Positions 14,551 through 21,095 of a DNA stretch of 21,095 nt are shown here, one piece after another; the stretch's first letter is position 1, and every line of letters begins with the position of its first letter. The notes under the pieces are model-generated. The model saw only the letters and a program-made list of their open reading frames with translations. It had not been told where the DNA came from and did no database searches. Source of the stretch: Chitinophagaceae bacterium (GTDB lineage Bacteria; Bacteroidota; Bacteroidia; Chitinophagales; Chitinophagaceae); contig JAICHT010000022.1 in NCBI GenBank assembly GCA_025924755.1, positions 1 to 21,095 of the forward strand, in the 5' to 3' direction. The position numbers and the translations under genes are program-made.

Positions 14551-14790
14551 ATGATGGAAGAATTTGAAAATGAAAGAAGAAAACAGATTAGTGTAAGACG
14601 TTCCATAATGGATTACAGTATGGGTGTATTGTTCACCCTGTTAGGTCTTTTGTTTTTAGTGCACGACAAACTGGGTTTTGAACTGGGCACCCACCGTTCT
14701 TTTGCGTTGGATATGGTTTTTGGAACGATGTGTGTATTGTATGGTGTGTGGCGAATTTACAGAGGGTATAAAAAGAATTATTTTAATTAG
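14551..14790 (+). CDS. Small two-TM membrane protein of unknown function
   Basis: A 79-aa protein with a charged N-terminus (about 1-20) and two hydrophobic segments, about 23-41 and 50-68, ending in a basic tail (RIYRGYKKN). It is preceded by GGAGG 11 bases before the ATG, one of the few strong Shine-Dalgarno sites in the window; a second ATG follows directly. It ends 21 bases before the PstS-like gene, so the two are probably one transcript. From memory, similar small membrane proteins accompany PstS-like and TPR genes in Bacteroidota, sometimes with ExbB/ExbD/TonB genes; I could not verify that here. Function is unknown. Confidence 0.7.
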   Translation: MMEEFENERRKQISVRRSIMDYSMGVLFTLLGLLFLVHDKLGFELGTHRSFALDMVFGTMCVLYGVWRIYRGYKKNYFN

Positions 14791-14811
14791 CAGGTGGTAA
14801 GGATATACATT

Positions 14812-15726
14812 ATGATACCAATAAAAAGCTGGATTTATTTACTTCTTGCGGGCATTATCTTTAATAGCTGCGGCTCCGGTGGAAATTCCAACCAGACCGA
14901 TGACCCTGACCGGGGCACTATACAAATTAGTGTAGACGAATCGTTCAAACCAGTAATAGATTCACAGATCCAGGTATATGAATCTTCGCACCCCCAAACA
15001 AAAATAATTGCGCACTATAAACCGGAAGCCGAATGCTTACGAGATTTTGCAAATGACAGCATAAGGTTAGTAATTGCTACCAGGGGCTACTCCAAAAACG
15101 AACAGGACTTTATAATAGATTCTATGAAGACTGAGCCTTCAAAGATGACTATTGCCTATGATGCCATTGCGCTTATTGTAAATCCGCAGGCGGCAGACTC
15201 TATGTTTACTATGCCTGAAGTACGTGATATTGTTACTGGAAAATCGGCCAAAAAACTGCAGCCGGTTTTTGATGGGGTGCATGCTACCAGTACCGTGCGG
15301 TTTATGATAGATTCTGTATTGAAGGGCGGTCAGCTAGGTGCAAATGTGATAGCGGCTCAAAACAGCGAAGGTGTAATAGACTATGTAGCTAAAAATAAAA
15401 GCGCCGTGGGGTTTATAGGCGTAAGCTGGGTAGGCAATAAAGAAGATACCATGCAGCTGTCATTTTTAAAAAAAGTACGGCTGGCTTATCTGGAAAGTAC
15501 CGATAAGCCCGGTGCTTATGTGCAGCCGGTGCAGGCCAATATTTATTACAGGCGATACCCCATGGTGCGGGATTTGATATATGTACTTAAAGAAAACTAT
15601 AATGGCCTTGGTCATGGCTTCGCCGATTTTTTGACAAGCCAACGCGGCCAGCTCATTTTTAAAAGAGCATATTTAATGCCGGCAATTATGCAGTTTAATG
15701 TACGCCAGGCATCACTAAGAACCTGA
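14812..15726 (+). CDS. PstS-like substrate-binding lipoprotein
   Basis: A 304-aa type 2 periplasmic binding protein of the PstS/phosphate-binding-like group. The N-terminus has a hydrophobic stretch ending in a cysteine (C20 in IIFNSCGSGG), which fits a Bacteroidota-type lipoprotein signal with a loose lipobox. The mature part shows PstS-like features: YDAIALIVNP, then a block with ATSTVRFMIDSVLKGG, and AVGFIGVSW. I chose the ATG at 14812, with AAGG upstream, over an in-frame GTG at 14794. No pstC, pstA or pstB lies nearby. Its neighbours are a small membrane protein and a TPR protein, so a role in classical phosphate import is doubtful. It may bind another anion or act as an envelope factor. 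Confidence 0.83.
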   Translation: MIPIKSWIYLLLAGIIFNSCGSGGNSNQTDDPDRGTIQISVDESFKPVIDSQIQVYESSHPQTKIIAHYKPEAECLRDFANDSIRLVIATRGYSKNEQDFIIDSMKTEPSKMTIAYDAIALIVNPQAADSMFTMPEVRDIVTGKSAKKLQPVFDGVHATSTVRFMIDSVLKGGQLGANVIAAQNSEGVIDYVAKNKSAVGFIGVSWVGNKEDTMQLSFLKKVRLAYLESTDKPGAYVQPVQANIYYRRYPMVRDLIYVLKENYNGLGHGFADFLTSQRGQLIFKRAYLMPAIMQFNVRQASLRT

Positions 15727-15785
15727 CTTTAACAAGTGCCAAATAAACTATAGCTCAATATTTGAAATCAAAAACAAAAACTAAA

Positions 15786-17480
15786 ATGAAGAAATCGACA
15801 ATCATTCTCCTTTTTGCAGCATTGTTAACATCGGCTTCCGTGTTTGCACAAAGCATTCAGGATGGCATCAATAATTTGTATGCAGAGCGAAATCAAAGTG
15901 CAAAAGCCATATTTGAGAAAATGGTTTCATCCAACCCTAACAATATGGAAGCTACTTATTGGTTAGGACAAACTGACCTTGCGATGGGTGATACTGCAGG
16001 CGCACAAAGTGTATATCAAAAAGCGCTGGCTGCTAATGGCAATGCGCCACTGGTGCTGGTAGGTATGGGCCATCTGGAACTGTTGCAGGGAAAAACTGAT
16101 GAAGCCAAACAAAAGTTTGAATCTGCAATTACTATGAGCCATGGTAGAAAAGGGAATGACCCAAATGTATTAAATGCTATCGGCCGGGCTAATGTAGATG
16201 CCAAAGCAGGAGATACTACTTACGCCATTTCCAAATTAACCGAAGCGGCACAACTGGCTCCAAACAATCCGGATATTCTTTTGAACTTAGGTAATGCTTA
16301 TCGCAAAGCTCACGAAGGTGGTAAGGCCGTTACTGCTTACATAAAAGCTACTCAACTCAATCCTAATTTTGCCCCGGCTTATTACCGGATGGCCCGCATA
16401 TATGAAACCCAGCGCAACTGGGATATATATACGCAAGATCTTCAAAAAGCGATTCAGGTAGACCCAAAGTTTGCTCCGGCTTACTATGGTTTGTATTATT
16501 ACACCCTAACATATCCAAGAGATTTTTCCAAGGCGGAAACGTATGCTAATCAGTATATAGCTAACTCAGACCCAAGTGTGCAGAATGATTATATAAAAGC
16601 ACAGACTGCCTTTGTACAAAAGCATTATGATACGGCTATATCTACCGCAAAAAACATTATTGAAAAAGCAGGTGAACAAACCAATCCGCGTGTTTACCGC
16701 TTATTGGGCTATAGCTACCTTGAAAAAGGAGACACCGTAAGCGCAAGACCTTATGTAGACCAGTTATTTGCAAAAGCTAAAGAAGAAGATATTGTTCCGA
16801 TGGATTACATCTTACAAGCAGATGCATATGCCTCTACTAATCCGGACATGGTGGTAGCCAGCTATTTAAAGGCTGCAAAGCAAGATACGGTAGTAAGTAA
16901 CCAGATGAAATTTTTACAGGAAGGAATAGATCGTTTTAAAGCATCCGGGCAAAAAGAACTGGAAGGCGATTTAAGGCTGGCTCAATATAAATTGCAGTCC
17001 AATCCTAACCCGGCCGAATTATTCCAGATTGGATTGCCTTTTTACCAGGGAAGAAATTTTCAGCGGGCCGACAGTGTATTTACTGCTTATTCTACTGCTT
17101 TGCCGGATAGCATCTACGGATACTACTGGAGTGCGCTTTCAAAATCTCAGCAGGATAGTACTATGTCGCAAGGGCTGGCAGTACCCGATTTTCAAAAGGT
17201 ATTGGATATTGCTTCTAAAGACACTGCACGTTTTAAAAGCCAGGGCGTACAGGCAAGCGGTTACTTAGCCGGTTATTATAACAATGTGAAAAACGATAAA
17301 GCTACTGCTATTCAATATTTGCAGAAAGGCCTGACATTTGATCCGCAAAACGAATCTATAAAAAGCAGCCTGGATGTTTTGCAAAAAGCCGCGTCAAGGC
17401 CGGCAGCAAGATCGTCCAGTGGCACGAAGACTAAAACAAAAACCACGACGAAAAAAACAACCACAAAGAAAAAAGGATAA
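15786..17480 (+). CDS. Exported TPR-repeat protein with Lys/Thr-rich tail
   Basis: A 564-aa protein with a signal peptide (residues 1-21, ending SVFA, cleavage before QS) and many tetratricopeptide-type helical repeats through most of its length. Clear repeats include NPNNMEATYWLGQTDLAMGD, APNNPDILLNLGNAYRKA, NPNFAPAYYRMARIYE and DPKFAPAYYGLYYYT. TPR proteins act as scaffolds for protein complexes, here in the periplasm. The last ~25 residues are low-complexity Lys/Thr. The ATG at 15786 gives a proper signal peptide, while the in-frame TTG at 15762 would put eight charged residues before it. It follows the PstS-like gene by 59 bases and ends at a strong terminator. The binding partner is unknown. 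Confidence 0.87.
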   Translation: MKKSTIILLFAALLTSASVFAQSIQDGINNLYAERNQSAKAIFEKMVSSNPNNMEATYWLGQTDLAMGDTAGAQSVYQKALAANGNAPLVLVGMGHLELLQGKTDEAKQKFESAITMSHGRKGNDPNVLNAIGRANVDAKAGDTTYAISKLTEAAQLAPNNPDILLNLGNAYRKAHEGGKAVTAYIKATQLNPNFAPAYYRMARIYETQRNWDIYTQDLQKAIQVDPKFAPAYYGLYYYTLTYPRDFSKAETYANQYIANSDPSVQNDYIKAQTAFVQKHYDTAISTAKNIIEKAGEQTNPRVYRLLGYSYLEKGDTVSARPYVDQLFAKAKEEDIVPMDYILQADAYASTNPDMVVASYLKAAKQDTVVSNQMKFLQEGIDRFKASGQKELEGDLRLAQYKLQSNPNPAELFQIGLPFYQGRNFQRADSVFTAYSTALPDSIYGYYWSALSKSQQDSTMSQGLAVPDFQKVLDIASKDTARFKSQGVQASGYLAGYYNNVKNDKATAIQYLQKGLTFDPQNESIKSSLDVLQKAASRPAARSSSGTKTKTKTTTKKTTTKKKG

Positions 17481-17495
17481 AGTTCTGATAGTTTT

Positions 17496-17523
17496 AAAAG
17501 TCCCTCCATTTAGAGGGACTTTT
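17496..17523 (+). terminator. Strong Rho-independent terminator after the TPR gene
   Basis: AAAAGTCCCTC (17496-17506) pairs perfectly with GAGGGACTTTT (17513-17523) around the 6-base loop CATTTA. It lies 15 bases after the TPR stop codon and separates this unit from the nuo operon. Confidence 0.9.
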
Positions 17524-17574
17524 AATTTAGCACTATCTTATTAAATAAATAGCCCAACATTTAATTACCTGACT

Positions 17575-17582
17575 TATTTTTG
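17575..17582 (+). promoter_or_regulatory. -7 element of the nuo operon
   Basis: TATTTTTG matches TAnnTTTG and ends 17 bases before the nuoA ATG, giving a leader of about 10 bases. A TTG at the expected -33 position is not seen. It follows the TPR terminator, where a new transcript is expected. Confidence 0.5.
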
Positions 17583-17599
17583 TACGCCATTTACAACCT

Positions 17600-18010
17600 A
17601 TGATTTATTTTCTGCAAACAAACGCTTCTACAGTTGTTGATAATGTAAATAATGCGCAAAGTTATTTGCCGGTAGGATTACAGCTATTGTTTGCCACCGG
17701 GCTTATAAGTTTGTTGATGGTGCTTACCCATTTTTTGGGCCCAAAGCGTAAAACCACCGATAAGCTTCAAAACTTTACAAGCGGTATTGAAAGCCACGGA
17801 AATGCCCGGCAACCGGTGGCTATTAAATATTTCCTGGTAGCTATTCTGTTTGTGTTGTTTGATGTGGAAGTTATTTTCTTTTACCCATATGCTGTCAATT
17901 TCAGAGGGTTAGGTTGGAGTGGTTTTTGGGCAGTATTGATGTTTGTGGCGTTCTTTTTATGCGGATTTATTTACATAATTAAGAAAGGCGCTTTAACCTG
18001 GGAAGACTAA
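17600..18010 (+). CDS. nuoA: NADH-quinone oxidoreductase subunit A
   Basis: A 136-aa membrane subunit of respiratory complex I. Three transmembrane segments are visible, about 25-46, 79-97 and 103-125. The family signature is the loop FTSGIESHGNARQPVAIKYF followed by AILFVLFDVEVIFFYPYAV, with the conserved acidic DVE in the membrane. Subunit A helps form the quinone-site loop region together with NuoH and NuoD. It is the first gene of the operon, with a -7 element just upstream, and is followed by nuoB after 65 bases containing an inverted repeat. The length is in the normal range. Confidence 0.95.
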   Translation: MIYFLQTNASTVVDNVNNAQSYLPVGLQLLFATGLISLLMVLTHFLGPKRKTTDKLQNFTSGIESHGNARQPVAIKYFLVAILFVLFDVEVIFFYPYAVNFRGLGWSGFWAVLMFVAFFLCGFIYIIKKGALTWED

Positions 18011-18019
18011 GATATTTAA

Positions 18020-18055
18020 AAATGTAAAGAGGTGCAGTATTTGATCTTTACGTTT
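18020..18055 (+). repeat. Inverted repeat in the nuoA-nuoB gap
   Basis: AAATGTAAAGA (18020-18030) can pair with TCTTTACGTTT (18045-18055) over 11 bp with one T-G wobble, enclosing a 14-base loop. It lies between the nuoA stop and the nuoB ATG at 18076. No T-run follows, so it looks less like a terminator than an mRNA-processing or stability hairpin. Confidence 0.55.
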
Positions 18056-18075
18056 CACATCTAAATTAATTTATT

Positions 18076-18660
18076 ATGGCTCGTCCGGTATCATATAATG
18101 TAAACGAAAAACCTTTGGTGAACGATATCAGTATGGCAGCAATGCCTGATGGTTATCAGGGAGAAGGATTTTTTGCTTCTAAACTAAGCGACGTAGTAGG
18201 GTTGGCCCGTAAAAATTCCATCTGGCCCTTACCTTTTGCTACGTCTTGCTGTGGTATTGAGTTTATGGCCACTATGGCTTCGCATTACGATTTGGCCCGT
18301 TTTGGATCGGAGCGGTTGGGCTTTTCGCCCCGCCAGTGCGATTTGCTGATGGTAATGGGTACAATAGCTAAGAAAATGGCCCCCGTAGTAAAGCAGGTTT
18401 ATTTACAAATGGCAGAACCACGGTGGGTAATAGCCGTAGGCGCCTGTGCCTGTAGCGGCGGTATATTTGACAGCTATAGCGTGCTGCAAGGGATTGATCA
18501 GATTGTTCCGGTAGATGTATATGTTCCGGGTTGTCCGCCAAGGCCCGAAGCTATATTGGATGGAGTGATGCGTATACAGGACCTGATAGGAAAAGAAAGT
18601 ATCCGCCGGAGAAATGGTGAGCAGTATAAAAATTTATTAAACAGCTACGGAATACAGTAA
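18076..18660 (+). CDS. nuoB: NADH-quinone oxidoreductase subunit B
   Basis: A 194-aa peripheral-arm subunit of complex I that carries the terminal [4Fe-4S] cluster N2, the electron donor to quinone. The ligands are C58-C59 (TSCCGIEFM), C124 (GACACSGG) and C153 (PGCPPRPEA). Their spacing equals that of E. coli NuoB (C63, C64, C129, C158). The conserved blocks ASHYDLARFGSERLGFSPRQ and LLMVMGTIAKKMAP are intact. The gene is an unfused, normal-length NuoB, followed by a separate nuoC after 27 bases. Confidence 0.97.
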   Translation: MARPVSYNVNEKPLVNDISMAAMPDGYQGEGFFASKLSDVVGLARKNSIWPLPFATSCCGIEFMATMASHYDLARFGSERLGFSPRQCDLLMVMGTIAKKMAPVVKQVYLQMAEPRWVIAVGACACSGGIFDSYSVLQGIDQIVPVDVYVPGCPPRPEAILDGVMRIQDLIGKESIRRRNGEQYKNLLNSYGIQ

Positions 18661-18687
18661 AGAAGCTACCGCTCAAAGTTCATAGAT

Positions 18688-19272
18688 ATGGCATTAAGCA
18701 ATGATGTAATACAAGCCCGGTTAAAAGAAAAATTTGGTGATCAGGTTACAAACTTTGAAGAGCCTTATGGCATGCTTACTTTTGAAGCACCTAAGGAGCA
18801 AAACCTGAAGTTGCTGAATTTTTTATACGACGATGACGAGTTGAAGTTTCGTTTTCTTACAGATGTTACTGTCGTGCATTATCCGGCTTATGCCGGCAGA
18901 GAGCTTGCCATTGTATATCATTTACACAACCTGGTTGATAATATCCGTATTCGCTTTAAAGTATTTACCGATATTAAACAACCGGATGTGTATACGGCAA
19001 CCGGCTTATTTGCTTCGGCCAACTGGCAGGAGCGGGAAGCATATGACTATTACGGGGTAAATTTTGTAGGGCATCCCAATTTAAAACGCATTGTGAACGT
19101 AGAGGAAATGGATTACTTCCCGATGCGAAAAGAATTCCCGCTGGAAGATCAAACCAGGGTTGATAAAGACGATGAAATGTTTGGACGGGGCGGCAGTATA
19201 GACTTTGGTAATATGCCTACGGAAGACAGGCAACATACCATTGCAGAAGAAGATAAGAATACAGAGCTATAA
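18688..19272 (+). CDS. nuoC: NADH-quinone oxidoreductase subunit C
   Basis: A 194-aa soluble subunit of the complex I peripheral arm (30-kDa subunit family). The signature region is SANWQEREAYDYYGVNFVGHPNLKRI, matching the family pattern around W-x-ERE-x-x-D-x-x-G. It is followed by the acidic FPMRKEFPL segment that contacts NuoD. The C-terminal ~40 residues are charged and probably flexible. NuoC is separate from NuoD here, unlike the fused NuoCD of E. coli. The gene ends 236 bases before nuoD, an unusually wide gap for this operon. Confidence 0.93.
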   Translation: MALSNDVIQARLKEKFGDQVTNFEEPYGMLTFEAPKEQNLKLLNFLYDDDELKFRFLTDVTVVHYPAYAGRELAIVYHLHNLVDNIRIRFKVFTDIKQPDVYTATGLFASANWQEREAYDYYGVNFVGHPNLKRIVNVEEMDYFPMRKEFPLEDQTRVDKDDEMFGRGGSIDFGNMPTEDRQHTIAEEDKNTEL

Positions 19273-19508
19273 GCGTGAATGGTGAAGCCGGCCAGGGCTG
19301 ATATGGTTACGGCTTTATTTGTAGCGAAGTCTATATTAGTAAGCAGAAAGTTTTTCTTGCAAAGCTGGCGCATAATACAAAAAGCGCTGAAGTGTACGAC
19401 ACAAGAAAATCCGGATCATCAAGTTAACTACATTATTTTATGCTGCGGCTGTCGGCAGCTAATGGATAAACTAAAAATAAACAGGTTCGCCTGAAGGCGG
19501 ATTTCAAT
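19273..19508 (+). other. nuoC-nuoD intercistronic gap with hairpins and a doubtful 71-codon ORF
   Basis: No recognisable gene is seen in this 236-base gap. It contains an ATG-initiated 71-codon ORF (19279-19494) that nearly fills it, but the product shows no domain I recognise and no clear signal or membrane pattern. Inverted repeats are AAGCCG (19285-19290) with CGGCTT (19310-19315), GCTGC with GCAGC around 19442-19459, and TTCGCC-TGAA-GGCGGA at 19486-19501, ending seven bases before the nuoD ATG. It could be a structured leader, an eroded insertion or a small unknown gene. Confidence 0.4.
19486..19501 (+). promoter_or_regulatory. Hairpin directly before the nuoD start codon
   Basis: TTCGCC and GGCGGA pair over six bases, with one T-G wobble, around a TGAA tetraloop. 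The ATG of nuoD follows seven bases later, so the stem covers the place where a ribosome would bind. It could modulate nuoD translation; this is inference. Confidence 0.4.
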
Positions 19509-20738
19509 ATGGTAACTACAGAAAAACATGCTACGCTTCCAGAAGGAAGTATCGAAACAAAAACCACTACATTAAATCTTGGTCCTACACACCCGGCTAC
19601 GCATGGCGTGTTTCAAAATATCCTGGAGCTGGATGGTGAACGCATCGTATCGGCCGAACAAACAATAGGCTATATACACCGGGCATTTGAAAAAATTGCA
19701 GAACGCCGCCCACTTTATCAAATCACTCCACTTACCGACCGGTTGAATTATTGCTCATCGCCTATAAACAATATGGGCTGGCATATGACCTGCGAAAAAC
19801 TGTTGGGTATTCAAACGCCTAAGCGGGTAGATTATTTGCGGATCATCATTATGGAACTGGCACGTATTGCCGACCATATTGTATGCAATGGTGTAATAGG
19901 AGTAGATACCGGTGCTTTTACCGGTTTTTTATATGTGATGCAATACCGGGAGCTGATCTATGAAATTTGGGAAGAAATATGCGGCTCACGCCTTACTACC
20001 AATATCGGTCGTATCGGAGGCTTTGAACGCAACTTCAATAATATTGCTTTTACAAAGCTGGAGAAGTTTCTTGCCGAATTTCCGGACGTATTAACGGAGT
20101 TTGAAAACCTTTTTGTACGCAGCCGTATTTTTATGGAACGTACAATAGGCACGGGTCCTATTAGTGGCGAAAGAGCCTTAAATTATGGTTTTACAGGCCC
20201 TAATCTAAGGGCGGCAGGTGTAGATTATGACGTACGCGTACAAACGCCTTATTGCAGCTATCAGGACTTTGAGTTTGAAGTTCCGGTAGGTTCCACCGGC
20301 GATTCGTATGACCGTTTTTTGGTGCGTAATGGAGAAATGTGGCAGTCGCTGAATATTATTAGGCAGGCCTACCAGAAAGTGCAGGCTTTCAAAGGTGAAG
20401 AGGCAGAAGTATATCATGCTGACGTACCTGAATATTACCTGCCTGAAAAAAAAGATGTATATACTAAAATGGAAGCGCTCATCTATCATTTTAAAATAGT
20501 GATGGGTGAGATAGATATGCCACCCGGCGAAGTATACCATAGTGTGGAAGGTGGTAACGGAGAACTCGGTTTTTATTTAATAAGTGATGGGGGCAGAGCT
20601 CCTTACCGGTTGCATTTTCGCCGGCCTTGTTTTATTTATTACCAGGCATATGAAGAGCTGGTAAAAGGTGGTATGTTGAGCGATGCCATTATTGTAATGA
20701 GTAGCCTGAACCTGATAGCAGGCGAAATGGACGGGTAA
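19509..20738 (+). CDS. nuoD: NADH-quinone oxidoreductase subunit D
   Basis: A 409-aa peripheral-arm subunit (49-kDa family) that, with NuoB, forms the quinone-binding site of complex I. The N-terminal quinone-site motif GPTHPATHG is at 25-33. The conserved IGYIHRAFEKIAE, the DRLNYCSSPINNMGW block, IGRIGG and the ISGERALNYGFTGPNLRAAGVDYDVR region follow. Near the C-terminus are MPPGEVYHSVEGGNGELGFYLISDG and the family-typical RLHFRRPCF. The length is usual for a stand-alone NuoD. nuoE follows after 81 bases. The sequence is intact, with no missing family motif noted. Confidence 0.97.
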   Translation: MVTTEKHATLPEGSIETKTTTLNLGPTHPATHGVFQNILELDGERIVSAEQTIGYIHRAFEKIAERRPLYQITPLTDRLNYCSSPINNMGWHMTCEKLLGIQTPKRVDYLRIIIMELARIADHIVCNGVIGVDTGAFTGFLYVMQYRELIYEIWEEICGSRLTTNIGRIGGFERNFNNIAFTKLEKFLAEFPDVLTEFENLFVRSRIFMERTIGTGPISGERALNYGFTGPNLRAAGVDYDVRVQTPYCSYQDFEFEVPVGSTGDSYDRFLVRNGEMWQSLNIIRQAYQKVQAFKGEEAEVYHADVPEYYLPEKKDVYTKMEALIYHFKIVMGEIDMPPGEVYHSVEGGNGELGFYLISDGGRAPYRLHFRRPCFIYYQAYEELVKGGMLSDAIIVMSSLNLIAGEMDG

Positions 20739-20819
20739 AACAATTAATGAATTAAAAGTTAAGAATTATAAAAGTAAAAGCTTCTTTTTACATTTCTAAT
20801 TTTACATTTTGCATATCAA

Positions 20820-21095
20820 ATGAAATTCTCTGAAGAAAAATTAAATAAAGTAACTGAAATCATTGCCCGGTATCCTCCAGGGTCTCAAAAGAGTGCCTTA
20901 TTGCCTTTGCTGCACCTGGCGCAGGAGGAGTGGGGTTGGCTGAGCGTAGAAGCGATGGATTATGTGGCCGGATTGCTGCAATTGAAACCTATAGAGGTGT
21001 ATGAAGTTGCTACTTTTTACAGCATGTACCATTTAAAACCGGTAGGCAAGTATGTATTTGAAGTATGCCAAACAGGGCCGTGTATGATAAATGGC
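20820..21095 (+). CDS. nuoE: NADH-quinone oxidoreductase subunit E (24-kDa), 3' truncated by window edge
   Basis: The ATG at 20820 opens a frame that runs to the end of the window, giving the first 92 residues of NuoE. This is a thioredoxin-fold subunit of complex I that carries the [2Fe-2S] cluster N1a. The N-terminal helical part includes KSALLPLLHLAQEEWGWLS, and IEVYEVATFYSMYHLKPVG is a clear family signature. The first two cluster ligands are present in CQTGPCMING (C-x4-C); the other two would lie beyond the edge. The position after nuoD fits the standard nuoA-to-N order. Confidence 0.93.
   Translation, partial: MKFSEEKLNKVTEIIARYPPGSQKSALLPLLHLAQEEWGWLSVEAMDYVAGLLQLKPIEVYEVATFYSMYHLKPVGKYVFEVCQTGPCMING

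Noticed and set aside
1..21095. Mobile elements, prophage, CRISPR arrays, toxin-antitoxin or defence genes, tRNA/rRNA genes
   Set aside because: I looked on both strands and saw no transposase, integrase, direct-repeat array, defence-type domain or cloverleaf/rRNA-like sequence.

Overview
The window reads as chromosomal core sequence from a member of the Bacteroidota, most likely the order Chitinophagales (Chitinophagaceae). The reasons are moderate AT-richness, weak Shine-Dalgarno sites, several start regions preceded by the Bacteroidota -7 element TAnnTTTG, and the gene families themselves: a Bacteroidota-style LptF/LptG permease, a Spy-like LTxxQ protein, an OsmC/Rrf2 pair, and a PstS-like lipoprotein beside a TPR protein. 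I see no phage, IS, CRISPR, tRNA or rRNA, and no sign of recent transfer. Genus-level placement is inference.

Layout. (1) 1-840: 3' part of an LPS-export permease. (2) 936-6705, all on +: a CDF metal transporter, an OsmC-family thiol protein, an Rrf2-type regulator with four clustered cysteines, a 1-Cys peroxiredoxin behind a near-consensus promoter, and the sulfate-assimilation genes cysH (Fe-S APS reductase type), cysD and cysN. (3) 6832-11821, all on -: a 189-aa membrane-anchored protein overlapping an HTTM-like multi-pass protein, then rlmN, a Spy-like periplasmic protein, an RsuA/RluB-type and an RluA-type pseudouridine synthase. Three of these are RNA-modification enzymes. (4) 11996-12385 (+): a small secreted protein resembling DUF3471. 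(5) 12400-14280 (-): a low-molecular-weight protein tyrosine phosphatase followed by hisS. (6) 14551-17480 (+): a small two-TM protein, a PstS-like lipoprotein and a large exported TPR protein, closed by a perfect 11-bp terminator stem. (7) 17600-21095 (+): the start of a 14-subunit-type complex I operon, nuoA-B-C-D-E, with nuoE cut by the window edge.

How the genes work together. CysDN makes APS from sulfate and ATP, and CysH reduces it directly; no APS kinase domain is present and none is needed by this type of CysH. Sulfite reductase is not in the window. The neighbouring OsmC, Rrf2 and peroxiredoxin genes point to a local thiol/oxidant theme. A TCTAC-N7-GTAGA inverted repeat over the -33 element of the peroxiredoxin promoter, starting two bases after the rrf2 stop codon, is a plausible Rrf2 operator.

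Novelty. Most of the window is ordinary housekeeping sequence. The items most worth a second look are the HTTM-like gene and its overlapping partner, the Rrf2/operator arrangement, the terminator-like hairpin just before cysH, the Cys-rich CDF transporter with an unusual TM2 metal site, and the structured 236-bp gap between nuoC and nuoD. I do not see convincing evidence of a wholly new system.
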